Shown here in pieces: positions 44,181 to 55,598 of a stretch of DNA of 64,000 nucleotides. The notes under the pieces are model-generated. The model searched no databases, was not told the origin of the DNA, and worked only from the letters and a program-made list of their open reading frames with translations. The DNA comes from Acheta domesticus (lineage: Eukaryota > Arthropoda > Insecta > Orthoptera > Gryllidae). How positions within the stretch are numbered: the stretch's first letter is position 1; each line of letters opens with the position of its first letter. A program made the translations under genes and the position numbers. The stretch is from assembly GCA_031308135.1 (NCBI GenBank), contig JAHLJT010000631.1, positions 145,432,734 through 145,496,733 of the forward strand. Reading direction: 5' to 3'.

Positions 44181-45250
44181 CGAAAGTTTCAAGGGGCCAC
44201 GAGGTTATCGAAAGTTTTCTCACGAACAGATCGTTTATTGTAAAAATTAACTCTTCAACCTCTTACCCGCGCACCATTGATGCAGGAGTGCCACAAGGAT
44301 CGGCACTCTCTCCCATTCTGTTCAACATTTTTGACTACGAAATCCCCACTGACGGTGACTCCGAGATAGCGCTATACGCTGACGATGTCGCCTTCTTCGC
44401 AACGCACAACATTGCCGTAGCCAAGGAGTATATTCAAAACACACTAAACGAGTACGTCAACTGGACTCAAAAATGGAGAATTAAAATAAACCCGTTAAAA
44501 TGTCAAGCAAAAATATTCACGTTACGCCGCCCCAAAAATCCTGCAGAATTAAAGCTTCACAATACATTTATTCCTTGGACCTCCTCACCGATAAAATATT
44601 TAGGAGTGTTGCTTGACAAAAGATTAACTTGGAAACCCCACATAAATGCAACAGCCAACAAAGTATCTGCAAAAATATCAAAACTCTTCCCTCTAATCAA
44701 TGCACGTTCTTCAATGAAAGTCGAATGCCGATTGCTACTATTTAAATCCATAATTCTGCCAACTATGACTTATGTTTGCCCAGTTTGGGGATGTGCTGCG
44801 ACTAGCAATCTCCAAAAATGATCAGCCATTCAAAATATATTTCTAAGAAGAACTTTAAATGCCCCCTGGTTCATTCCTAACACCCAGATTCGCAGAGAAT
44901 TAAAAGTGCCCTCACTAAGCGACCACATAACACAAATAGCCCAAACTTTTTACCAAAACCTTCACACTTCCCCATGCTCCTTAATCTTCAGCCTAGGTCG
45001 CAATGCTGCATCCCCACGTATTAAATCCAGGTATCCCAAAGACCGATTCAAACCACCGTAACTGTCAATTGATCAAACTGAAACAATCTTCAACCTAGCT
45101 TCATTTAATTTAGCACTATGATTACATTCTTCCGAGTTATATAAACCACTGCTTATGGATGGCCATTCCCAAAAAGTTAATAACTATGTACTGCATAATT
45201 TAACCTCCTTGAAAGACAAGTATGTTGAACGAGAATAAATTTAAAAAAAA
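44181..45250 (+). mobile_element. 5'-truncated Jockey-type LINE within R copy 2
   Basis: The coding part reads RTIDAGVPQGSALSPILFN, IALYADDVAFFATHN (catalytic YADD near 44377) and IKYLGVLLDKRLTWKPHI. After a TGA at about 44821 it continues as NIFLRRTLNAPWFIPNTQI and SRYPKDRFKPP-stop (45060). About 180 bp of 3' UTR and a short A-tail follow. It lacks ORF1, endonuclease and half of RT. A 14-15 bp imperfect duplication, aggg(g)(c/t)cacgagatc, flanks it (44166-44180 and 45250-45263). The 5' junction carries a second copy of that sequence (44190-44210), perhaps filler DNA from the insertion event. Confidence 0.9.
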
Positions 45251-45263
45251 GGGTCACGAGATC

Positions 45264-45560
45264 AGCCAGATAGATGGGGGAGTATCAATTTTCGGGAAAA
45301 TCGGCTGAGCGGTTTAGTCGCTAGCATTGTTGACAGAGAGACGCACAGATGTTTTGCTTTCAATTGTTTTTTCGGTATCAGGGACCCACAAAACAGGAAT
45401 TCTGGTTGCATCACGTGTTAGATTTTTTTAAATTTAGTAACTGGTTTTATCTACTTTTTTGTTACCAGGACCCTGTTATAAAAGTTTTTCTGCCGAAAAT
45501 CCGCCTGTTTTTCGCGCAGCATTACGTAACTTTCCCTATACTATACGTACGTATAGTATA
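45264..45560 (-). repeat. Family R, copy 2, right part (5' end)
   Basis: It continues R on the minus strand through 'ggctgagcggtttagtcg', 'gggaccc' and 'ttaccaggaccctgttata' to 'gctgcgcgaaaaa'. It closes near the perfect palindrome ACTATACGTACGTATAGT (about 45540-45557), which may mark the 5' end of the family. Confidence 0.55.
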
Positions 45561-45743
45561 TGGGAAAGCAAAAATCGGGGATGAAGTTAGTCAAAAAATT
45601 GTGTGTTTTCTCGTGTAAGATATTTACTTGTTTGCCTGAAGATGATATGAATAAGCATACTGTGTGCTTCGCGGTATATTGGGGGTGCAAAGGAGTTATA
45701 CCACCGTAAAGGTGGGCCAAATCGGTAGATGTCATTGTAAGAA

Positions 45744-46403
45744 CTAGTGATGCTACAGAATTGCAGACTTCCCTATATTAATTTTCTATTTCCTTTGGTA
45801 TCGGGTAACTATTCGGAATTGCAACATACTGCCATCTACCGCCGCCCAAAGTATATTTCTTTGACATTTTATTATTTTATCAGTTTCCTTTCCAGTAGAA
45901 CAGAAATATTATTTTAAGAATATTAAAGAACAGTAAAAACTCGCCCTAAATTACAATTTTCTTTGAAAAATTTAGAATCTTATTTAAGAAAATGACGTTT
46001 AAGCGCTACTGTAAATGCGAAATTTTAAGCTCTTTTTCACAGAACATTTTTGACTTTTATCATCATTAGATCTCTTTTGAACTTCATCAACTCGCAAATA
46101 AAATAGTTTTTACAAATTGCTGGAAATGTGCATATTAACTGTGTGAGAGATATTTAAAAAAATACGTTTGTGTAATTATTGAAAAAAATAAAACATACCC
46201 CAAATTGAACTTTACATCATATTAAATAGTGCAATTAGCCCTATCAGTTAGAAAAGATTGAAGAAAAAATTTGGAGACATTTTTGAGAAAATAGCGTTAG
46301 AGCGTTTCTGAAAATGCGGAATTGTGAGCTACTTTTCACAGAAAACGGTTGTTTTGGACAAACTTTACTTGACATTATTTAAAGAATATGTACTCATAAA
46401 TAT
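45744..46403 (-). repeat. Family R, copy 3, 3' part with terminus
   Basis: Read on the minus strand this copy ends TAGCATCACTAG then T at 45744. Upstream of that lie 'ccgataccaaaggaaatag' and 'gggcggcggtagatggcag', homologous to copy 1. The 300-bp units follow to 46403, where a 1432-bp insertion interrupts it. Confidence 0.65.
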
Positions 46404-47835
46404 TGTGATGGAACACACGTGGAGAGGGAGAACACAGTCACGGGAGTGTGTCGGTGAGCAGGTGTCAGGTGAGCGCGCTCAATTTATTTGAGGGGCGCCA
46501 AGTGTCACTCACCTGACGCCTGGCCGGCAATCAGAATCACAGGAGTGGGCACTCTATTAATGAGAGGATGCATAAAGGTTGTCTATGTTTTCTACAGAGA
46601 AGAAAACATACACAAAAAAATTTAGGTCGAAATTTGTTTAAAATGTTGATCGCCTGAATAGCGAGAACACGTTTGTTGCTTTTAATTTACAGGAAGTGAG
46701 AGTTTACCATAAGTGCTACCTTATCCTACATTAATTAGTACTCTGATTTTGGGACATGTTCTTATGATGAATTTACATCAACATACTTGTTAGCTGGCCT
46801 TCGGTGCCTAGGTTCTTGAATTACACACGCCTGCAGTCTGGACAGCGCCTCTGCTCGTTGCGTCCTCAGCGAAGCCTCGCCGCGTCAGATGACGTCGTGG
46901 CTAGCGGGAACAGCAGCCTGCGTGTCGCTCGCCCAGGAGTCTGGCCGCCCATGGTCTTGATTTTGACGAATTGAGTCACCAATCATTTGCAAATGGGGCC
47001 GTCACACGACATCCCATTGCATAATATCAGCCACTGTTACTTGGATGAGCACTACTGCGAGTGCTATTTTTGACTACGGCGCGACTCGCCCGTTGAATAA
47101 AATTAATTCCAACTCAATGGATATAGCGGTCAGTCGAAATTTCAAAGTCTGCCGGCACTGACAAATCTCGCCGACAGCCGTCTCTTAATAATGCTTTTAC
47201 CGAAACGCCTCTTCCTTTCTAACGCCTCTCTGTTTGCCGCAATAATGTCCAAGTTTTCGTCTTTTCCTCCGATTGCTTTCTTGTCTCCCCACCCTACCAC
47301 TGGATGTATACATGATCACGTCACGTGATCGGAATTTCGCGTCTTTTTGGCTACTTTTGAAAGTTTTGGAACTTTCCGCGGAATTCGGAAGCGAAAAGGC
47401 GTTTAACAACCCCTTCCCTAGCTGTTCTATTTTTCTGAGTGTCTAATTGGCTGCTTTTGTTGCGTGCATACACGGCGCAGGCTCCAGTGACAAGATAAAG
47501 CGACTCCTTGTTCTGTCAGTTTGAGACTTTTATAGAGTTATGCTGGATTATCGGACGGGAGCCATGAAGGTTCTAAACTGGCTTGTTCCGGTGCTTTTCT
47601 ACAGACAAAGCGTGATGAGCGGTGATGCAGGTAGGGTCGTTCTCCGTCCAGGATCCTCCCGAGGGTCAAAGTGTCCTATTGTGAGTTGTGGGAGGGGAAG
47701 GAAAGGCGCGGGGGTGCGAGATTCCTGAGCTGTGCCTGTCAAATCTGGGGTTGGCGACGCTCTGGGCCCTGGCGGCCTAATGCGCGTGACAGAATGGGAG
47801 TCAGGGCGCGCGAATGAGCCCTACGGCTCATTGCA
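46404..47835 (+). mobile_element. LTR-like insertion (solo LTR candidate) in R copy 3
   Basis: It starts TGTGATGGAAC and ends CTCATTGCA, with ATAT duplicated on both sides (46400-46403 and 47836-47839). Removing it with one ATAT gives a continuous R sequence that matches copy 2 at 43576-43600, so the ends are exact. The insert is GC-rich and has a CAAGATAAAG and TCAGTTTG pair (47491 and 47516) that resembles a TATA-Inr promoter. A 10-bp inverted pair (GTCAGGTGAG near 46466, CTCACCTGAC near 46506) lies near the left end. No gag or pol is present. A solo LTR is most likely; a non-autonomous DNA element is the alternative. Confidence 0.65.
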
Positions 47836-47839
47836 ATAT

Positions 47840-48060
47840 AATAATATGAACAAATCGCCGCTAATGTAAATATTAACGACGTGGGAGACAAGTCAAAAAT
47901 ATTTCATTTTAGTAATTTCTGCGAAAACAAAAGAATAGAGCGGTATGGTGTTAATGCCATCCGATAGAGTATAATAGGCAATATCTCAACCAAAAGATTA
48001 AAGAAAAATTTGGAGACTTTTTGGGAAAATCTGGTTTTTGTATTTTTTTAAATTGCACAT
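47840..48060 (-). repeat. Family R, copy 3, 5' part
   Basis: 'aacaaatcgccgctaatgtaa' in part, 'aacaaaagaatagag' and 'ggtgttaatgccatc' continue R after the LTR-like insertion. It is followed by an (AAT)n-type tract (48060-48095). Confidence 0.6.
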
Positions 48061-48200
48061 ATAATAATAATATTAATAACAATAATAATAATAAGTTTAT
48101 TATCTTGCAAATGGACTGTTGTCCGGTGGCAAGTTACAAATACAATAATGTTAGACAATATTTAAAATGTAATAAAATAGTGAAATATGATTATTACTAG

Positions 48201-48545
48201 CGTACCCCTGCGAGAACTCTCGCATGTTAAAACCCACCCTTTCCCTATCCATTTGTCTATCCTTTCAATTAAGAAGGAAAGTTGTTAATGAAAAATGTTT
48301 ATTTTTTTAATGTATAAATGTAACTTCTAATGTACTTGCAGAATATCAAACAAAAATGACAATACAATTGATGTTGGAAACAAATTTTCAATAAAAGTTT
48401 ATTCAGCATTATAGAGAGATGTTCTGGGAACAATTCATTAAAAATAACTTTGAACAAATTATTCACTCCTCCTTGAGAATTAACTTTTCGCTTTCCTTGA
48501 TAGTCACAAACATAATAGAAAAGGTTTTTTCTCTTCAGAAAGCAA
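48201..48545 (+). repeat. Direct repeat D, copy 1
   Basis: This segment aligns with 49219-49590 through 'gcgtaccc..gcgagac', 'cctatcc', 'aattgatgtt', 'aattttcaataaa', 'tttattcag' and 'ttcttgcgaacaattca'. Identity is roughly three quarters by eye. It is non-coding; the family is unknown. Confidence 0.6.
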
Positions 48546-49218
48546 AGCAAAGTAAATAGTACATAAATACCGATCGAGCAAGTACAACCCTCCTCTCTGC
48601 AATATTATTTGAATTTCCTTGATGTGTTATGAGGAACAGAGGGGGTTTTGGTGAGTTCAGAGTGCCAGCTTGCTGGGGTGCGAAAATTGAAAAATTATTT
48701 GTGTATTAAAAAGAAATGGATTATTTTCAGCGTTCTTATGTACTTCAAGAAAAGCAATTCCGAGCCAAAAAATAAACTAATATTTTCACCTTTGAGTACT
48801 AAATACAATTTGTTACCATTGGAAACAATTTAGGAGGCTTAGACTTCACTGCAGTACATGGGAATGTTTCTCAAACGATGTTTGCATATTGAATATCTTA
48901 ACGAACCGACACCTTGAGTTTAATATCAAACGGTGTATTATTTACAATATGAGTTTGCAGCTGGGCGTTGATGTACATACTGCCAGACACCACCAACATT
49001 TAAATCGTGCCTTTGGACTGCGAATGTTGGCAGTTGTCGAGTGACTCCTATTCTTTCTATAATTTTTAATTTACTTGCTTTTTTTAATTAATTCACGTAG
49101 TATTGTAGGCCAGCGCGATTTGATTTTTGTTTTTCATTTATTTCAAGCTATTTTACTTTAGCTAATTTAAAACGTTTGTTCTTTTTGTTGTGCCATACAC
49201 AAGTTTTCCCCTACTACC

Positions 49219-49590
49219 TCCGCGTACCCACGCGAGACCTCTCACATGTTAGACCCTATGTTAGATCCCTATCCTTATATTTCCAGTTTAAGAGGGGAAG
49301 TAGTTAACGAAAAGTGTTTATTTGTTTAAAAATATAAAAAGGTAAGTTGCAATGTACTAACACAATATCAAATAAAATAAAAACAATGCAATTGATGTTT
49401 AAAATAAATTTTCAATAAATATTTATTCAGTACAGACAAAGCGGAGTTCTTGCGAACAATTCACAGCACTTCCTTGAACACAACATTTGTTGTAATTATT
49501 CAATATTCTTTGACAGCTAGCTTTTAGCTTCTCGTGAGTCACAAAAATATTAGAAAAGCTTTTTACTTTTGAGAAAGCTATGTGTCTGAA
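49219..49590 (+). repeat. Direct repeat D, copy 2
   Basis: Partner of 48201-48545 in the same orientation, about 1.0 kb away. The interval between them is unassigned AT-rich DNA. Confidence 0.6.
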
Positions 49591-49599
49591 CCCGCTGAC

Positions 49600-51290
49600 T
49601 TTAAAATTTCATCGAATGATAACGAAAATACTGGTACAGGTAAAATACAGTCTTCACTCTTCTCTGTGCACAAACATCCCTCCTCAATTAGGTACATAGC
49701 ACTTACAGACACCGGTAAAACTTTAATTGATTGGTTTCACTACACGCAAAGAAACAATCTTCTTAGGTATCCAGCAACTATAATAGTACTTCCAGTTGTT
49801 GCTGGAGAGCAAATCTGGAGTTAATGATTATGCAAATAAACCTCGTCTGACTGCACAAACTACGGTGTTAACAGAAAGCGTAAATAAAGTTTGTCAAATC
49901 TAAGCCTTCTAAGCGTGTCGCCACAAAAATTGCTACCAGCAGGAAGGACTGAAATATTGAGGTGGCCTTGATAGCATTGAAGCGTGGAACCGAAAAGTTA
50001 ATTGAATGGATCGCGGATTCTTGTAGATTATGGTGTGAAAAACGTTTCTTTGAGGCCTTTGGCCTCAATATTTTACTTTTTAAGGCTCTAAAACGCTTTG
50101 TTTATAAGTTATTTGCCGATATAGATTGATATGTGATGTGGGTTGCATTTTACATGAATATTTCGATGCGTTTTTTTAAGTAATTATCCACATTTTTAAA
50201 GTCAAAGTGGAATTCGTCAAGTCTTCGTGAAATTCTCTTTCTTTAGAGCCCTCATTTATAAAGATTGGTTGCGTGTGAGAGCCGGAACCCAAAGGTATAC
50301 TACTGAAATAATACAGGAGACGATAATAATAAACAATAATATTAATAATACAATAATTAATAATCGAAGAGTACTCCCAGTTTTCATGCAATTAAGTATT
50401 TTGAAAGTAAGAGTACTTTACAAGTAATACAATAGTTATTTATGTATCTACGGCGCCAAGGAGACGCCCTCGTCCTGATGGCGGCCTCCTCACCCAAGAG
50501 CCTCCGGTCCGAGGGGTCGGATGCCGCCCGTGGTGCACACAAAACCTTACGGCTTGCTAGCTCGTTGCTGAATCCAACTAGAATTCGAAACCTGTAATAT
50601 TTTTTCGGGGGGGAGGGTCTAAATGAAAGACGAATTTGCCTCATTTATCAATATGATTATAGATAAACAAAACAGCATGTGTATCTGAGGACTGATTAGT
50701 TCGTACAAAATGAAAGAATATTGTGAAGTTTCTGCGTAAATTCTCACAAAAACTAAGAAAGATACGGAAGGTGGTTTCCAGTAAAATCTCGAGAAATATA
50801 TGAAAATGATTATAGGGGGTTTGAGAGTTATATGAAAAATAATCGTGTGAATGCCGCTGATGAAACAGTACTTTTCGGTTATTTGCGTCAATTGCAGCAT
50901 ACCTGTCTCTAGGAATGAAAATAAGTCATACGTAACAGTGAAATTTGAGTGACCGGTGGCAATTACAAATTAACGTGAATATTTCAAAATTGCAATTTTC
51001 ATCTCACTTAAACATAATCAGCTTTATAACCAGCTATTTTACTTATTTGAGCATTATTTAAATTATTATTGTGTTCTCTTGCATCTTAACTTTAAATAAA
51101 TAGAATTCATAAAAATTTTAAGTGTGTTGTATTGGTATTAGAGCGAGCAACAATGTATTCAAAAGGCCGTAGGTCATAGGAATCAGAAAGACCCGCAATG
51201 GTATTAACAATACCATTACGTGTTTTGTTTCAGGTCCGTAAACACACAGCAACGAACCAGCAAACTAGTGAATACTTCTACCAGTACTCG
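49600..51290. other. Unassigned part of intron 2
   Basis: A GC-rich patch at 50450-50570 is the only departure from AT-rich sequence. I found no domain or splice-bounded exon. Confidence 0.4.
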
Positions 51291-51419
51291 TGCTAGTGTG
51301 CTTGTACAATATTACAAAAGAAATTATTTATTTATATTTTTAAATATTTCTTTTAGACAATATCACTACAAAAGAAACATTAGTTATTTAAATTATTTTT
51401 AAATTTAGTAAGCGAAGAT

Positions 51420-54061
51420 TATTGAAACAGTGCTGCAGATAAGCTATTCCAATCTCGTATCGTTCTATTCACAAATGAAAACTTTCCTACATCTGTTCGT
51501 TGTGTTTTCTCCTGAATTTTATGTTGGTGGTAATTTTACCATTGTACGATGAATTTTCTAGCCTCCTTCGAATTTCCTCCCAAGCTTTGCCTTTTCTCAA
51601 ATGCGCTTTATGCATTGCCAGTAATCTCAGCTTCCTTCGCCTTGTCCGCCTTGTCTTGTTTCCACCCAAGAATAGATTTAATGTTCGCATTTTAATGTTT
51701 TTGCCTACAACAAACTTAGCCGCTCGTTTCTGAACACGTTCAATGCTCTGTATTTCCCCTGTTCTATATGGTCCCAACAGCTCGCGGCGTACTCGAGTAA
51801 AGGTCTGACCAATGATATGTATGCTAAATCTTTGGACTTCTTATTTTCTCCTTTCAAATTTCTAATTTCAAGGTGAAGACTTCGCCAAGCTTAATTTAAT
51901 GCTGAATTCACCAGTTCTTTCCAAGTTAACTTACTATTTAAAATGATTCCCAGATATCTACAACTATCTGTACATGGAATTATCTGATCTTCGAGAAAAT
52001 AGTTGCATTTTGGTGTAGATAGTTTACGAGTAAATGTTATAGATTTACTTTTAGAAGCATTAATTTTCATACGATTATCGTGAGCCCATTTTACAAGAGT
52101 GTCGATGTCATCTTGAAGAATCTGTCGATCTTCCTCTTCAGTTACTTTTCTGAAGGTAACGCAATCATCTGCAAATAATTTCACCCGAGATTTAATATTT
52201 TCTGAAATGTCGTTCATGAAGGCTATGAACATCAGTGGACCTATCACACTGCCCTGTGCCATGCCAGATGTTATACTTGTAACTCCGGAGTACGTGTGAC
52301 CTACCCTAACAAATTGTGTGCCGCCCATAATAAATTCTTTAATCCAATTTAACGAAGTCTATAACGATTGCATCTATTCTGTCATCCCTATCCATTGAAT
52401 TAGATATTTCTTGTGTTAATCCCAATAATTCGCTCTCGCAAGAATGCCCTTCCCGGAAGCCATGTTGTCCGTCATATATCCATCCTAATCTACACCACTT
52501 CTTCCTAATGTAGTTTGCTATAACGCGCTCCATTACTTTACATAATACGGATGTTAAGCTAACTGGGCGATCATTTTCGACTGCGAATCTATCTCCTCCT
52601 TTAAAGATTGGCACAACTATTGCTCGTTTCCAGTCGTATGGGATACTTTGATAGTTTATGGATATAGGCGCACAAGATACTGGATAATGGCTTCACCCCT
52701 TAATTTAAGGATTTCCTCCCGGTGTATTGTCGGGTCCCCTAGATTTATTATTTCCTAGATTTTGAACTATTTTTCGGACTGTTTTACTTTATATAATAAA
52801 TTGAGAGCAATAGCCAGTTGATTCGACATTGATTTCTTCCGTATTTTTTGCTGGAGAGAAGACGGATGCAAAGTAAGCATTGAATAATTCCGATTCTTCT
52901 TCATCACTAAATACTAATAATTCACTGTTTCTTCCTACGCCCGGAATTGCGGAGGTATTTATTTTGCTACGTAACCATCTAAACACATTACCAACTTTCG
53001 CTTTAGATCTTAAATTTTTTTCCAAGAATTCTACATGTGCACATCTCTTCTCCTGTAATAATTCTTCCAACAAAGAGTAGTATTGTGAGTGAGAACCATA
53101 TAGTTTGAGATCGCGGAACGCTTTTCTTGCACGTTTCTTTAGTCGACGTATTTTAGTGTTGTAATAGGGCGGATCTGTGTTTTCCTTGACATGTTTACAC
53201 GGTACATATCTATCCATACCATCTATTATAATCCGTTTTAATCTATCCCAAATGTCGTTTATATTATAACCGCTTCTAGACCATTCTTGATAATTGTTTA
53301 TTAAAGTATTTTGGAACCCAAATATGTCAGTGTTTTTGAACAGCCATATTTTCCTATTATTATTAGTTTTAACACTTAGCGTTCCTTTCCACTCTAGCCT
53401 CTTTAGGACGCATCTATGGTCGCTAATCCCTGGGAGCGTCGTGCAGATAACGTGCAAAAGGTCCGGTCGTACGAATAAAACGTCTAATAGTGAATCTCCT
53501 CTGGTTGGAGACGTCACAACTTGTTTAAATCCATTTCCCCAGACCAGCTTGTTAACTGCTACCTGAGATGCTTTGTCTGTCGTCCCGTCACCCTCCCAGT
53601 TAATTCCGTGTAGATGTAGGTCGCCAGCAATAATAACACTTTTTTTGGAAAACCTTTCTACCCTCGTCAGCTCCGTCAATCTCGAAAGAACTTTTGTAGC
53701 CTCGCTAGGTGCTTGGTACACTTCAAAAACTACAAGCGATACTTTATTTTTGTCCAACAATTCTATTCCTATAATTTCTGATTCTTCATCTGTGACGTAA
53801 AGTGAACTCTTTAGCTGGGATTTTACACAAATGAACACCCCTCCCCCCTGCATCTCGGTCACGTCTATTCACTGCGTACTTTTCAATAAATATTTCAGAA
53901 TTATTAATATCGGGGCTCAGCCATGATTCAGTACCTACAACTATATCTGCATTTGTTGTTTCTATTAGAGTATTGAATTCTATTGACTTATTTAATACAC
54001 TTCGACAATTCATCTGCAACATTGTTAACATATCCTTTCTACGAGTATTTTTCGGCAGCAC
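51420..54061 (-). pseudogene. CR1-like ORF2: endonuclease and reverse transcriptase
   Basis: It begins with DMLTMLQMNCRSVLNKSIEF and VVGTESWLSP (endonuclease), then after one shift VIIAGDLHLHGINWEG and LPGISDHRCVL (catalytic Asp-His). A 357-codon block runs to 52789. The RT has RPVSLTSVLCKVMERVIANY, GQHGFREGHSCESEL, then MAQGSVIGPLMFIAFMNDI, VKLFADDCVTFRKV (catalytic Asp-Asp) and CRYLGIILNSKLTWK. The C-terminus reads VRPLLEYAA, then KRAAKFVV and, in another frame, RTDVGKFSFVNRTIRDWNSL-stop near 51420. It is inactive through frameshifts near 53800, 52700, 52340, 51890 and 51490. Confidence 0.9.
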
Positions 54062-54560
54062 ATGTCATCTTTCAACAGGCGTGGGAGTAAGGAACAGACT
54101 CGAGAGAATAGCTGTCCGAGTCGAGTTGCTCCTCGCCTATTGAGATGGACTCCATCACGCCCGAAGTCTCTGTCTGCAATCCAGCTGTTCGGATCTGCAA
54201 AGACCACATTCATACATTCAGCTCCCCATTTGAAACACGCATTTAGATTACGGATTCGACGCCACTCGACTCCTTTCTTCTTTAGGCGGTGTATTAACCG
54301 CCCTAATAGCGGTGTATACATATTTATACGGTATATCCATCCTAATCTGCTCCACTCCTTCCTAATGTAGTTTGCTATAACGCGCTCCGTTACTTACGTG
54401 GTAATCACCGCTTACAACAATTGGAAACTTCACTTTCGCTTTCTTCACTAGGTCATACATACTTCCCGTTATATAGTCTGCTGAACGTCTCCACAAATCG
54501 TTTGTCCCTACATGTACCACCATTACTTCAAATTTTGCGTTTTCACATTCTTCCACTCGG
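54025..54560 (-). pseudogene. CR1-like ORF1 esterase-domain remnant
   Basis: KFEVMVVHVGTNDLWRRS is the esterase block with Gly-Thr-Asn-Asp, and DFGRDGVHLNRRGATRLGQL holds the final catalytic Asp-His block. Between them lies a 64-bp stretch (54332-54395) that is a direct copy of ORF2 RT sequence at 52474-52537, which replaces or interrupts the normal coding text. The nucleophile block is missing because of 5' truncation. Confidence 0.8.
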
Positions 54561-55097
54561 CGTAACGTTTCTTCTGTTTGAATTTCCGGAAAACACTGGA
54601 ATTTACGGAAAAGTAAAAATTGGAAATGAAGACAATATCGATTTATTAAAACAGATTAAATATTAATTTAATGTTACTGTTGAGACACATTCACTTTTTT
54701 TAATCTTCTTGAAATCATTGGGTTCCTACCTGCAGATCAGTGAAATACGTAAGCGTGATTAATACTTGAAATGAGTGGAAACGAATCAAGCATATCCTAT
54801 TTCTTCTCATTAACCTTTCTTTGCTGTGATGGTAGAAGCCGGATATTTAAGTTTTTGAAAATCTTAGTTCTTCCTCATTCACTGGAGGTTAGAATGTTTA
54901 CTGTGTACAAACCAATGTCTTGATCTAAGGTTTATTTATACATATTTATAAAAGTATTCTGTTTGACAAATCTAATCCATCTAATTTTTGGCCCATAAGA
55001 GATACCATTTTATCCATTTCATCCTTCTTTTTCCAGACTTTTGAAGGTTTTGTAACACATAGACCATTATGTTTAATTTCTGGCTTAAATAAAAAAT

Positions 55098-55304
55098 GTG
55101 CGATATAATTATATTATTTTTGTTGTTCCTATTACCAAATCTGGATCAAGCTCTTTATCATGATATCACTGCAGACACTATAAATCACTCATCACGCGAC
55201 TTTATATCGCTAGTGAGTGATGTGATATATAATTATGCAATATAATTATATTATTTTTGTTGTTCCTATTATCAAATCTGGATGAAGCTCTTTATCATAA
55301 TATT
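55098..55304 (+). repeat. 66-bp direct repeats around a 74-bp hairpin
   Basis: The segments 55098-55163 and 55238-55304 are near-identical ('tataattatattattttt', 'gttgttcctatta.caaatc', 'agctctttatcat'). Between them lies a palindrome with arms ATCACTCA...TGAGTGAT. The layout is a small insertion with long flanking duplications, or a local copy. Confidence 0.7.
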
Positions 55305-55452
55305 GAAATATTTTCGGCGTCTTCCTAGAACTACAAATTTGAAGATAGAGATTTTTCCTTCGAAGAAAATTTGTCGTCCAAATTGAGTTCTTTCATTAAG
55401 GTCCTGTACATTTTCTGAAAATTTTAGTAGTGTTTGGGCAATGTTGCACGCA
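55285..55452 (+). repeat. Family R, copy 4, left part
   Basis: 'ttttcggcgtcttcctagaa' and 'ttttagtagtgtttgggcaatg' match R copy 1 near 358-435. It is split by a LINE and continues at 56671. Confidence 0.55.
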
Positions 55453-55541
55453 CGTACCGGCAAGAAAATCACTAGATCATGATCGCATCAATGCCATTAT
55501 TTTAAAAAAATGTCCCCAGAAGCGGCCTAGCATTTCTAACC

Positions 55542-55598
<57 letters not shown>

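Larger units (their letters stand above)
51290..54600 (-). mobile_element. CR1-like LINE on the strand opposite to the host gene
   Basis: The minus strand carries the C-terminal part of an ORF1 esterase domain (54560-54025) and a nearly complete ORF2 (54061 to about 51420). It is truncated at the 5' side near 54590 and followed by AT-rich 3' sequence. The reading frame breaks about six times. It differs in sequence from the CR1-like element at 16.6-20.8 kb, so two separate families of this type are present. Confidence 0.85.

Noticed and set aside
47540..47728. 62-codon frame with a hydrophobic start (MKVLNWLVPVLF) near a TATA-Inr pair, considered as a host first exon
   Set aside because: It lies inside a precisely bounded insertion (46404-47835), so it more likely belongs to an LTR. 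No downstream exon was identified.
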